Below, in pieces: positions 22,301 to 32,973 of a stretch of DNA of 64,000 nucleotides. Both the position numbers and the translations under genes were made by a program. Source of the stretch: Escallonia rubra (lineage: Eukaryota; Streptophyta; Magnoliopsida; Escalloniales; Escalloniaceae); contig JAVXUO010002601.1 in NCBI GenBank assembly GCA_033065855.1, forward strand, positions 310,001 to 374,000. The letters are read 5' to 3'. How positions within the stretch are numbered: position 1 is the first letter of the stretch; each line of letters starts with the position of its first letter. Under the pieces are notes generated by a model. That model was not told where the DNA came from, searched no databases, and was given only the letters and a program-made list of their open reading frames with translations.

Positions 22301-24640
22301 ACCTTGACTGTTGACATTTGAGCGAGCAGAAGAAGAAAATATATCCTATAGTGTTTCATCTGCAAGAGATGGGAGAGAGTGTGATCACTTGCCGTTGCAT
22401 TATCTTTAATGGGGATCTGTGGTATTCATATTGTGCGCCTTGCAGTATGATCGGCCATGCATGGTTCTATTATATTTAGAGCTAAGCTTAAAATACTATT
22501 TGCAAAATTTAGGTGTCTTGTCATGGTTCTTTTGAAGCCAAAATTTTCGGCTCTGGGAACCTTTTTGCTATGTATAGACAGGTGGTAATGTTTTGAAATA
22601 TACATTTTTATATGCATAAGCTGTCACCCCATTACTGCTGCCATTACATATACACTCCTAGAAAAGGTAACATAAGGATTCATCATTCATGGGTTGATGA
22701 ATAAGTCCGTTGTTCTGAATAACAGAATTGCTAGATTTTGGTCTTGCTATAAGCAAACTTAGAAGGAAGGAAAAAGGATTCAAAGTATTAGTAGTTTAGT
22801 CCTTGGCCTTTTGTCTTTTATAAACGTTATACGCTAATTCTATCTAGAGGAGTCGGACAAGAAGATTTATACCACTTAAGGTTTGGCATGGTAGCAAGGA
22901 GTTATTAAACTAGAACCAATGCTTATGTATGTCTAAAGAAGCCACATATGGATGACTTGATATCAGATAGCATTGGAATTTATATCATGCATATTAGTGG
23001 AAGATATTTCTACGTAGGGGAAAATAGGATTATTTTATGTAAGGATTGCAATCACGGCTTCTATTGAGTCACATGTCTTGTTAAATGTTCTACTCATTCG
23101 CGGCTTCTAATTTAAGAAGCTTGAACATTATCAGTCTGTCTGTGTGCATTTCAGTGTATGCTGACATACTTGATGCTTTGTTCAATAGGGTTTTTGTATG
23201 AACTGCAAGAATAATATTTTCACTATTGTTCACGTTCTGGACTTCTTATACCGTTGGTTAATCTTGCATTTCCAGATTTTCTCCAGGGGACACGAATTTA
23301 GTTTTGCGGGAGTTTGAGAAGTGTGGTATCATTTTGAAGCATGTCCCAGGTCCAAGAGATGCCAACTGGATGCACATTCTTTACCAGGTTCTTCTGCTCT
23401 CCTAACTTCAAGCTTGAGCTGTTGTTATTGCGTATATTTTGAGTTCAGCTTACATCTCCAAAATCTTGTTTGTTTACGTTCTCTTCATTGTCTTGTGACA
23501 TTTACATTCTTTGAGCTAGAATAGCAAAAGTTGTGTCTGTCCTCCTCCGACAAGAAATAAACCATGATATGGAAAATATTTAATTTTCTTTGAGCTAATT
23601 AGAGAATGGCATTCTGTGAAAGTTGATATGTGTCGTATTACATGTTCAATCAAGCACTCCTTTGTTCTACACTTTCTCTTCGCTGTTGGGACCTACTTTG
23701 CTTTCGGGACCTACTTTGCTTCTTCTAGCGCCGGTTGTGTACAATAATTGTCAAGATGCCTCCACACATCTGATGCAAGGAAGGAAACTTTGTTGTCTCT
23801 TGCATTTTCTGGAGAATGCTAGGATTTGCCACCACCCCCTAAAATATTTTTATTGTACTTGTTTATGAAGAAATTGGTAAAAGTTATCTACATTAATTTG
23901 TTTGCAGTTTAAATGCACAGCTAAATTGTTATACGACTTAATACTAAATTTGCTACCATGTGCAGTACTTCGTTATCAGATTTATGTTTTCAATTTAGTG
24001 GCGTATCTCCTCAAGGGACTCAAAACAATCATTCATGTGTGGACAGCCTAAATTGCGTCTGTTTGCAATATTTTATGTCGTTCCTTCAGCAGTTGTTACA
24101 CTAAAATTTTACGTATCGAATTATCTGCACCTTGAAAACACTTTGTCCTTCCCTTTCCAATATGATTTTGGACCATGTGGTTGCAGCTTAATAGTGGAAA
24201 CTAGCAATCATATATGTCTTTATTTTGCTGTTAAATGACGAATATATGGCTTGGTTATAGGTGAAATGACACTACAATTTTCTAAGTGAAAACTAACAAT
24301 TGTTTATGTGTTTACTTGTTTGCTAAAGCAGAATCGGTTTGATGCTCATAAAGCTCTCAGCAAGAATGGAATGCAAATAAATGGTGCTCTCATTGTTGGG
24401 GTGAAGCCAGTGGATCCAATGCAGCGCCAGGCTCTGAACGAAAGGATCAACGGTCAAGGGTTCATGCCGTTACCCCCAGGACCATCTGGCAGAAGCTCTG
24501 AACCAAACGGTTTTCGAGCTTCCCCTCGCCCTTACTATCTTCAAAATGGTAGCAGCAATTCGAGGCAGTCTGCTGGGACAATTGCCACACCAGCAAAATC
24601 AGTAGTTTCCAAGGTTATGGATTTGATGTTTGGCGTCTAA
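19320..24640 (+). CDS. NUP35: Nuclear pore protein NUP35 (MPPN/Nup53 family)
   Basis: Three exons, 19320-19948, 23276-23387 and 24332-24640, give 349 residues; the Arabidopsis protein is about 330. The N-terminal half is disordered and rich in Ser, Pro and Gly, with eight consecutive Gln (about residues 129-136) from a CAG run. The Nup35-type RRM fold starts at EEWVTVYG and runs through GDTNLVLREFEKCG, HVPGPRDANWMHILYQ, NRFDAHKAL and GALIVGVKPVDP. The last residues SKVMDLMFGV form the amphipathic membrane-binding end known in this family. The protein links membrane nucleoporins to the inner ring of the pore. Intron 1 is 3.3 kb with nothing recognisable inside. The intron 2 acceptor is AAGCAG, a NAGNAG pair, so a variant with one extra Gln is possible. 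Confidence 0.95.
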
Positions 24641-26248
24641 GTTGAATGTTATTCTTCTCCTCTCCACATTTACCGTTCGTCAGTCGCGTGCTTGATTATT
24701 CAAGGATGGCAAATGTATTACCTTGCCCCTTCAGTCGTACGAGGGTTTTATTGAATCTCTTCCCTTCCTCCAATTTTTGCCCCGGCAGCTTCTATTGGTG
24801 ATAATATACTAGAGGTACTTTTCGTGTTCTCTTTGGACTCGGAGATGGAATCATACAAAGATTCCTTGTTGTGCTTAGAATGGTTATAAGGTTACAGAAC
24901 ACTGTTCACTTGATATTGGAAATTACAGTCCCTTCTTGTTGAGTCTTGAGTTGCCCGTTCAACTGAACTATGTTCGTAGGTCCATTCCGTTTCCTCTTAG
25001 AAGGGCACATTGTTAGCATAACATTCCACATGCAGATGGGGAACTTGGTTCTTAGGCCCACACCCTTTCCTCTCCCAATTCCTGAAGGGCGCTTTATCCG
25101 CGTACCATCACATCCATATGGAGAAAATGCCCACCTCAATCATTTGACAAAGTGATCTCAAACGCAGCAAGATTGCGGAAATTTGTCGCAAGGCTTTTTG
25201 GAAAACCGACGTTGTTTCTTTCTATTGGTTCGTGGTCTTCTTGTTACTTTATTTCCTTGTCTTCTTTTCTGTTTGATTCCCACTTACTCTTTGTACCATT
25301 GCTATTTGCTATTGCTTCCCGGCTATTTTTCCATGTTTCCCGTGAAATTTTGTCAAGATAATTTCCGTTAATTATGGGCATAGTAAGTTGGAGTAATTAT
25401 TGAAGTTGAAATATAAACTAAAAATCATGTTACATTTTTCAATTTCTGAAGTGCAAAAGAGGCAAGAGTTGGGGGCTTTGTTAGCCAAAAAAAAGAGTGT
25501 TCTTTTACTTCCAAAAAATAAGTTAACTTTTCAAAAATGTTGGTCCAGTAATTTGTAATATAGGAGTTAGGGATTCAATAACCTATTTAGTTTTAAATGA
25601 ATTGCTTGAGACACTATTAAGACAAAAGTCGTTCACTAAATGTGAACCTTAAAAAAGTTACAAAAAGAAAGCCAAAAAATGTAAAAAGCAATCACACCTG
25701 TACATAATACCGAGATGAACAAACAAATCAGGAGAGGTAGCGTGATCGTGTAAAAAATTACTATCCAACAGATCCCGTACAATTAAACGCTACACTATCT
25801 TGCCATGACCACACTCTATTAAAACTTCAGAACGCGCTATTTATCCTCGTCTCGAAAGCCAAACCCTACTCCCAAAAATGAAAGAGACACAAAAACCATA
25901 ACCTAACCCTGAACACCCTTCTCGATGGTAATGGTGCATCGAGAAGGATGTTAAGTCTGAAGCAGAATTGAACATATAGTGACAAAAGAAGCTGGGGAAA
26001 TAGGCAATTAGACTGGTGTTAATTCCAAGAGAGCGTGAAAGTAAAAAAGACTGAAACAGAGCAAGGAAAATACAAAGCATCAATTCCACCGTACTGTTCA
26101 ATCACGGGTTACACTAGATCTTCGCCACGTGTCCCGCTCTCTTGCTTCCCCCGGTCACCCACCATTTTAAAACCCCCACTCCTTCTTCCTATTCACACAC
26201 ACACACACAAGTCACAACCCAAAAAAAAAGGAGCACACCCCTTCAAAC
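24641..26248. other. NUP35 3' UTR and CASPL3A promoter region
   Basis: No gene is seen. A G-box (CACGTG, 26126-26131) lies about 120 bases before the CASPL3A start codon, and a (CA)n run at about 26193-26208 lies in the probable leader. The minus strand from 25841 to 26101 is open but resembles nothing known. Confidence 0.4.
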
Positions 26249-29200
26249 ATGATGAACGGCCGGAAAACTCCCCCGGAGGTTGCTGTACAGCTGCCGGAGG
26301 CAAAGGTGGCGGCAGAGAGCGGGCAACTCGTGGCGGCCAGGCCTGAAAAGAGTGTTCGTCGGAAAGTGGAGCTTTTACATGTCATTATGCGGCTGCTCTG
26401 CTTGTTCACTTCGGTGGCGGCGCTTTCGTCGATGGTGACTGCAGAGGAAGCAGCCACCATATCCATCTACGGCTTTAACCTCCCTGTTTACTCCAAGTGG
26501 TCCTTCTCTGACTCCTTTGAGTAAGCTTTCCCCTTGACCAGTACCCTTTTCCTAATGTTGGTATTCAGTTTTGGGAACGTGCTGAGTAGAGCGTGAAAAT
26601 AGACATTCCTTTCGACATTTACTACCATTTTAGCTGGCGGCCTTTATGGCCCCTTAAACGGTTGGGAATCACGAGTTTTTTTCAGGCTTTGCATCATGTC
26701 AGTACTTATCAACGCTGTAATGGGTGTTTTCTCTTTTGACCGCTGAGCAACTTGACGAAAAGAAAAAGCTGTCATTTTTATATGTTTATCTCACTTCCAC
26801 TCCCATTTAAAACCAAAAATGTGCAGGAGTAATTATTGCAACTCTTGCATAGATGCCTTTACAAGGAGTGCGATTTGCAAGTTTGGGAGTGTCAGTAGAC
26901 TTTTCCACCATATTTTATGTTTTCAGTTTGTAGTACTTACTCGGAATCAAAATGCCCCTGTATTTGTCTTTTAGAAACAAGATGTCCCTCTTTCTTAGGA
27001 GTTTAATTTGTGGGTGTCGGTTCAAATGACCCGTGAAAGTGGGGTCTTTGGTATTTTTGTTTAGTTGTCTGTCATGTTATTGTGTTTGTTAATCTGCCTC
27101 AGTTGACTGTAATTGATTACTGATATATAGATTCCCCTTGTGGGCTGATGACTCACCGAGGAGTGCCAAATTTGATTACTGTCTCCCAAGCTTCATGCCA
27201 TTTGAATGAACAAAAAACACACACCCTTGAGGGTATTGTTTTCTATCTTTTACAGACAGGGACAATATTGTGATTAAAAGTCAATGAAATCTCTGTATTC
27301 CAAGTCAGTTTCCGTTAGGCTAGTAGTAGGGGTGACCATTTTTGGACCTTGTTCACTTCTTTTAGGTGTTTTACCTAGATTTGACGAGGGGTCACGTTTT
27401 CTTAGGCGCAGTAATTTAGTGAAGTTCATGCAATTAGTATGCTGACAAAGCCGAGGACTAATTTATAACGGGTCTCCCAAGCATCATGCCATTTGGATGA
27501 ACAAAGTCAATGAAATTCCTGTGTTTTGAGTCAATTTCTGTTAGGCTATTAGTTTGGGCGACCATTTGTGGACTTTGTTCAGTTTTAAGGTGTTTTACCT
27601 AGCTCTCGAGGGCCAAATTTGGTACATGCATTAATTTAGTAAAGTTCATTAATTAGTATTATCACATGTCGAGGACATAAAAAATTGTTAGAAATGTTTT
27701 CTTGATTATTAAAAAGTTGTTCTTTCGAACAATATAATTTGCTGAGCAGGTTCCTGGTCGGGGTTTCGGCGGCTGTTGCCGTTCACTCTCTTCTTCAACT
27801 GCTAATTGGTTCATCAAGGTTGCTGCGGAAGTCTCCGGTCATCCCATCTCACAATCATGCATGGTTTATTTTTGCTGGTGATCAGGTAAAAGATGTTTAT
27901 AGAGTCTAGTTTTATCCTGGTAGCGGACTTGATAATCAGAAGTAATCAAGCAAACTTGCGTTTCTTAGAACTTGCATTATTTTATGTCTGATTTTTGTTT
28001 TTAATGAGTTGCATTCTTGTGTGTGTTCCTGTATTTCCATTATCAGAGTACTTTGAGGTTCGTCGTACGATGGTGATGAGGAGAGTTCATAGGTTGCTTG
28101 CCCTTTGTGCGTATAGCTTTGCACCTAAGCCCGACCACCTTGCTTTTGTTGATTGTCGATGACCTCGTAAGAGCATATAAAACTGGGGGAATAAAGTAGA
28201 TCAAAAAAAAAAAAAAAAAAACCAGCATGATTGCATTTCATAAATCACGTTTCAGTTGGGTTTGGGGGCGGAGTGGAAAAATTTGGCTACTTGTGAATAG
28301 CTCAGTTTAAACTTTATGGTGGGCAAAAAATGATTCTATAAATCCTAGCAATACTGAATGGCTTCTAACAGAACATGGATTAATCATTTCAAGGAAGGGC
28401 CACCTTGGCTCAGAAAATGCCAAAGTAACATATTGGATATATCTTGCCTAGGTTCAGCTTCAGCATAACTCGTCGGTGTTGCTGTATTTCTAAGTTAAGA
28501 ATTCCTTTACTTCCATGGTTTTGCTCCGTACAGGTGACATGCATTCTAGTCCTATTGTTGTTATTATTGCTTCAGCATTTGTGGTTCTGGATATCGACTT
28601 AGAATTTATTGGCTTGCTTTGGACTATAGCCATTCAGAGGAATTAAGATAGAGCAACTGATAACATGCACATGTTCTGGTAATATGATTTCTCGTGAGTC
28701 ATTAGGTATATGAGTTTAGTTGTAATAGACTTTATACAAGGGGAAGTATAGATTATGCAGCAGGAGTAGAGGATCACGACAGTGCCGAGAGAACAAGATT
28801 AGATTTCGCGAGATCATTAGAGCTCTCTGTTAATTGAGAGTTTCAGTTGTAGTAACTGAGGGGGTCCTTTGTGATTTAGATGGCATAATTTGAAGCTGGA
28901 ACAACCCAGCCCCAGTATTTATAGGGTTAGGGCTCCACTGGTCATCTGCGCCTGGGCTGAACCCAGCTCACCAAACTTGCACGCTCAAGGGGTCATGCAA
29001 GGGTTCAAACTTCGAAGGGTAGCCAACTGCGCAAGATGGACAAAGCCTTATTGGGCCAGTGTGGCGCATCGTCATTACTGCCACGACATTGGAACATCTC
29101 GAGGTCTGAGTGTTCAGTTGCGTCACTCGCTTAGTATTGCATGAAAACTCTTGATGAAACTTCCAAAACACGTATCTCCTGGTTCCAATCAAGGTGAACT

Positions 29201-29944
29201 GTCACCACTGCAATTTAGCACTTTTCCAAAGTGTGACATTTTGCATGTCATGGTCCCAATGATGGAGGAATACTGCTTAGGTTAAGACAGCTGGTTGGCG
29301 GGAGAAGTTATTCAACAAAAAGATACATATAAGCGATCAATTCCTCTAACCCCCTACCATCTCATCACCTGGCTGCCACTGCTCTTGCTGCCAAGATGAT
29401 TAAGAGTTTATTAGATGCGGTTCAGGAGATGAGTTACATTACAAGTTTCAAATCGTTAACTTAAAAGCACAAATAAGGTTCAAAGAAGTTTGCTGTTTGT
29501 TTAGCTCCAATTAGTATAAACCTGATGAGTGTTGTATGTTGATAGAGCATGGGTGGCAATGGTAACGCACACTGAAAGTTTTGGTTGTCTAATTTGTATA
29601 AGATGTTGAAGCAGGTTTTTTTTTTTAACAAAATCAAATATGATATTTGACTTGGGATTGCATAGGATTTTTTGACTTCATGTCTGGCCCATATATTCTT
29701 ACAAGTATTTGATTGTTGATTCTTGCAGGTATTTGCGTATGCAATGATGAGTGCTGGATCAGCTGCATCAGGTGTCACCAACCTGAATCGCACGGGCATC
29801 CGACATTCATCTCTACCGAATTTCTGCAAATCCTTGCACGGTTTCTGTGATCGTGTTGCCGTCTCAATAGCCTTCACTTTCTTCAGCTGCTTCCTGCTTG
29901 CCACCTCGACGGTTCTCGATGTAGTTTGGCTTTCTAAGTACTGA
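26249..29944 (+). CDS. CASP-like membrane protein, CASPL3A type
   Basis: Exons 26249-26520, 27750-27885 and 29729-29944 (donors GTAAGC and GTAAAA, acceptors GCAG) give 207 residues. Four membrane spans can be placed: about residues 43-63, 92-111, 128-150 and near the C-terminus ([18 protein letters not shown]). The family's conserved Arg in span 1 (R48) and Asp in span 3 (D135 in FAGDQ) are present. [14 protein letters not shown] and the final VVWLSKY match the 3A subgroup as I remember it. CASP-like proteins are four-span plasma-membrane proteins related to the Casparian-strip scaffold and to MARVEL proteins; the role of 3A members is not established. Two ATGs are adjacent (26249 and 26252), so the first residue is ambiguous. 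Intron 1 carries a diverged tandem duplication and intron 2 an A19 tail. Confidence 0.94.
27120..27680. repeat. Diverged tandem duplication in CASPL3A intron 1
   Basis: GTCTCCCAAGC-TCATGCCATTTG-type sequence occurs at 27181 and 27472. TTAGGCTA, GGTGTTTTACCTAG and TTTAGT-AAGTTCAT follow in the same order in both copies. The first copy holds about 65 extra bases between 27215 and 27280. Confidence 0.65.
28190..28221 (+). mobile_element. AATAAA plus A19 tail inside intron, retroposon-like 3' end
   Basis: AATAAA (28190-28195) is followed after seven bases by nineteen A (28203-28221) in intron 2 of the CASP-like gene. This is what the 3' end of a retroposed transcript looks like. No parent sequence or 5' limit could be recognised upstream, so only the tail is recorded. 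Confidence 0.35.
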
Positions 29945-30402
29945 ATCTCCTTGCCTCCCGCAAACTTTATGTCAAGCATCCTTCAGTTAACTACGTGAAT
30001 ATATTTGGTACTTTCTCTACATCATTGCAAAGAGTGTTTGTGCAGTGTAGTCGAACCTTGGGCTGCCATCAGTCGAGCTGTATTCAGATTGAACTGATAT
30101 GCAAAACAAAGAAAATTGAAAGAAGTTAGGAACTTGGTTTGAAGTCTAGTTGCAATCTTGTCCACCCAGCAGTTGATTTCTACCGGTATACCACCAAGAG
30201 AGCCTCAAACACTACAAGGAATGTCTAGCCTTTGGTGACACTTAGCAGAGTATACGCCCAACTTGAATAAAGAAGCGATCAATAAAGCAAGTTTTTAACA
30301 ATGAGTTTACTTTTAGCCTAGGAAAGAAAACACAAGAACCATAGGTCAACCAGTTAAAGCAGAAGAAGTAGATAGAAAGTTAGAAACGTACGGTGTGGGT
30401 GT
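29945..30402. other. CASPL3A 3' UTR and spacer
   Basis: No gene or repeat is recognised here before the hAT-like ends starting near 30403. Confidence 0.35.
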
Positions 30403-31087
30403 GGAGGTGTCAAATGGGCCGGCGCAGCCCAGCCCGAAAGGATTTTCAATGTAGCGGGTCAGACTTGGCTTTGGTTCAAGTCAGAACGGGCCGGACAGGG
30501 CCTAACTCCCATTATGAAGGTCCAACCCAAGCCATGTCCTTTGTCCGACATATATGCTTGGGCCGACCCACTTGTCGTGAAAAGATTGAGAGGTTTTAAC
30601 AAATAACAATGCAGAAGAAAGCCTGCAATGCAGAGTAAGATCGGAGTAGTGAATTGTACTTAAGGTGGAAAAATATTTAAGGAATGACTCATTTCATTAA
30701 ACTTTCAAGCCTCACGGAAGACCAAAATACCTCATGAAAGAATTTTCAACTGCATAAAACAGTTGATGCACTAAGGTTGGACAAATATATCCTTCAAAGT
30801 ACTGTTGGAAGGGCGGGGCGTGGGTGGGTGGGTGGGTGGGGGGGGGGAGATGATATTATGAAAGACGAACTTAAACAATCTTTAAGGGCCGCTCGAGCCA
30901 GGTCTCGGCTCAGGGGTGTGTACAGGCTGAACCGGACTGGGCATCTGTTGGAAAATTGGAAGTCCAGTCTAAGCCCAAGCAATGTCCTTTAGCATTTGTA
31001 GCCCGATAGTGCACTGTTGATCATAGTGTGAAGCTATTTTTGGGTTGGAATCAACGTCCATAGGTCGCCGGCCCATTTAACTCATCT
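30403..31087. mobile_element. hAT-like non-autonomous element
   Basis: The left end contains GGAGGTGTCAAATGGGCCGG (30403-30422), of the kind found in many plant hAT elements. The right end carries CGCCGGCCCATTTAA (31066-31080), the inverse of 30410-30424 at 14 of 15 bases. The interior has the GGGCC/CCAAGCCC-type sequence common to this family and a G-rich run (about 30810-30850). No transposase frame and no clear target duplication were found; the limits are approximate. Confidence 0.55.
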
Positions 31088-31557
31088 AAATGGGTAGGGC
31101 GCCCAAATTACATGTAGGGATCTCACCTCACCTGGTCCTTGGAGTGCCTAACCCACCAAATGGGGCCACCCGACGCTCTTTAGACGACCTTGGTTTGCAC
31201 CATTGCTCTAACGTGCCACTCATCCTTCTATCACTGGGTGCCTACATTAAGCTAGTCAATGCCCTATGCACCCAATGCAACAAGCAGCCCCTATTGAGTG
31301 TTTTTGTCTCCGAGATTTCCTGTCACGTAGGTAGGTATGAAAACTCTTCGAAAGTGCTACCTCCATTTTCAGGTGAATTATGCGGTGTTAGGGATATTTA
31401 TGGGCTTTACGTTTACACAACTTGTTTTCATGTTTTGTCTTCTGTTTTGTTTTTCAGATTTTGGTATTCAATTCTAAAATTGTATTGTGTACTTTTAGTT
31501 TTTTCAGTATCTATTTTTTTAGTTTTTTTTGCACATTTACTATTTTCATTTTTACCA
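31088..31557. other. Spacer between hAT-like element and Pack-MULE
   Basis: A moderately GC-rich part (31088-31330) has an open frame but no recognisable protein; it is followed by a T-rich stretch. No feature is called. Confidence 0.3.
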
Positions 31558-31566
31558 ATTTTTTTA
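31558..31566. repeat. Left 9-bp target-site duplication of the MULE
   Basis: ATTTTTTTA at 31558-31566 is identical to 32965-32973. A 9-bp duplication is typical of Mutator-like elements. The word is low in complexity, but its position exactly next to both inverted repeats supports it. Confidence 0.75.
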
Positions 31567-31789
31567 GGGTTAATTACACTTATGTCCCTGAGGTTTGGGT
31601 GAAATTACAGTCAAGGACACTAAGTTTCAAAAGGTAATAGACTGTGACCACAAATGTTAAAAAGGTAACACTTATGTCCATCCGTTAGGTATCCGTCCAA
31701 AAATTGTATTTTTTGTGACGTCATCAATGCGTATTTTCAAAATATGGCAATTCTACCCCTAGATTACTGTTACCTCTCTTCTTTCCTTC

Positions 31790-32121
31790 TTTTTCACGAG
31801 CTCGCTCTCTCTTCCCCTTATCTCTTTCTTCCATTAGATACAGGTAAAGTTCCACCTTCCTCACAACCACTCTGTTATTGCTAAAACCCACATCCCAAAA
31901 CAGTAGAATATCCAGACTTGTGTGTGTTTCTTGGGGTGAATTCTTGATGGGACTGTAAATGGGTTCTGTGGAGAATGGTCTGGCAGTGAAGAGAGATCTT
32001 CACCTGCTGCGTTCTTCATCAGTGACTAACGAGAATGGGAGGAACCCATTTGGTCAAAGACCCAGATCGAGATTGGCAAGATTTGTGCTGTTCAAGAAGA
32101 TTGACAACCTGCAATGGATTT
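31790..32121 (+). pseudogene. Captured 5' piece of a glycosyltransferase gene (At5g04480/At4g01210-like)
   Basis: From the ATG at 31959 the frame reads MGSVENGLAVKRD, then RSSSVTNENG, then QRPRSRLARF and FKKIDNLQWI. This order matches the cytosolic N-terminus of a plant family-4 glycosyltransferase that in the full protein runs into a membrane anchor just after LQWI. Here it stops at that point and passes into unrelated sequence. The stretch before the ATG looks like part of the parent leader, with a splice-donor-like CAGGTAAAG near 31850. Parent identity is from memory and not searched. It lies wholly within the MULE. Confidence 0.6.
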
Positions 32122-32605
32122 CTTCCCTCCACCTCACCCCGTCGTCCCCTGCCCTTCCCCTACCCCGCCTCCTTCCCTTTCCCCCTACCCCGCTTGAATC
32201 TCAATTACAAAGATGGTGGACGTCGACCAACAACAGCAACGGCACCAACAAGACCACTTAATAGGCACCTACTTCCTCGAGCTCTGGCGACAGAACTCAC
32301 GAGCCTCGATGACGTCGGACGCGCAAAGGAAGGGTGAAAACGAAGACATGGAGGACGATCCGACGGAGCTGGACACGGTAAACAGCTCCGGCGGGTTCTC
32401 GGTGGTATTTCCCGACAAGTTGACGGTCCAGTACCCGAGCGTGAACCTGCACGGCCACGATGTCGGCGTGGTCCAGGCCAATAAGCCCGCCCCAGTTAGG
32501 AGGCTCGTCTACTACTTCGAGGTTTTCGTCAAGAACATTGGGGCCAAGGGCCAAATCGGCATTGGATTCATCGCCGAAGGCTTCAAGATGCGTCGACAGA
32601 ATATG
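32122..32605 (+). pseudogene. Captured 5' piece of a RanBPM-like SPRY-domain gene
   Basis: The frame from 32213 includes GTYFLELWRQ and then NSSGGF, FPDKLTVQYPSVNLHGHD, VGVVQANKPAPVRRLVYYFE and GAKGQIGIGFIAEGFKMRRQ. This is the N-terminus and the start of the SPRY domain of plant RanBPM proteins, which serve as scaffolds in the CTLH/GID ubiquitin-ligase complex. The similarity stops right after KMRRQ, where the parent has PGWE as I recall, so the capture probably ended at or near an exon border. The SPRY core and the LisH, CTLH and CRA regions are all absent. An open frame to 32629 would fuse it to non-homologous residues. Transcription is unknown. Confidence 0.8.
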
Positions 32606-32609
32606 GAGA

Positions 32610-32800
32610 TAAATGAAACCCTAGCTTGAAAATTAGGGAGATAAATAAATAGCTTGAAACCCTAATTTTCAAATTAGGGTTTCAATTCTTATTAAAATTG
32701 AAATCCTAATTTGAAAATTAAGGAGATAAATGAATGACTTAAATCCTAATTTAAAAATTAGGGTTTCAATTCTTTTTGAAACCCTAATTTGAATGGCATG
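32610..32800. repeat. AAACCCTAATTT palindromic repeat cluster inside the MULE
   Basis: Alternating AAACCCTAATTT and AAATTAGGGTTT words, separated by GGAGATAAATRAATG-type spacers, occur in about two and a half units. They can fold into several short hairpins. They lie between the RanBPM piece and the right inverted repeat. Confidence 0.7.
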
Positions 32801-32964
32801 GCAAATAATTTACCTTTCAAATCATGGGCAATATGGTCATTTTGACCATTCCGTTATGTATTTGGGTAGTCCGTTAGGTCAAAGGACATAAGTGCCTATT
32901 TTCCAAACTTATGGACACGCGTGTAATTTCACCCAAACCTCAGGGACATAAGTGTAATTAACCC

Positions 32965-32973
32965 ATTTTTTTA
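32965..32973. repeat. Right 9-bp target-site duplication of the MULE
   Basis: ATTTTTTTA, identical to 31558-31566, directly follows the right inverted repeat. Confidence 0.75.

Larger units (their letters stand above)
31567..32964. mobile_element. Chimeric Pack-MULE with two captured host gene fragments
   Basis: The two ends, 31567-31609 and 32922-32964, are perfect 43-bp inverted repeats (opening GGGTTAATTACACTTATGTC). ATTTTTTTA flanks both sides as a 9-bp target duplication. The element is 1398 bp and carries no transposase. Its interior holds two host-derived pieces on the plus strand: a leader plus N-terminus resembling a plant glycosyltransferase (about 31790-32120) and the 5' part of a RanBPM-like SPRY gene (about 32121-32600). 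A set of AAACCCTAATTT palindromic repeats follows (32610-32800). The identical inverted repeats suggest a fairly young insertion. Class and limits are strongly supported; parent genes are assigned from remembered family sequence. Confidence 0.88.

Noticed and set aside
20100-23200. A gene or transposon inside NUP35 intron 1
   Set aside because: No frame over about 100 codons, no inverted ends and no recognised domain were found.
3902-24640. Functional link between SEC13 and NUP35 as pore-associated neighbours
   Set aside because: They are 15 kb apart with a GATA factor and another gene between them; there is no evidence beyond chance co-location.
32213-32629. Functional RanBPM gene
   Set aside because: Only the 5' part is present and it lies between the inverted repeats of a MULE, so it is a captured fragment.
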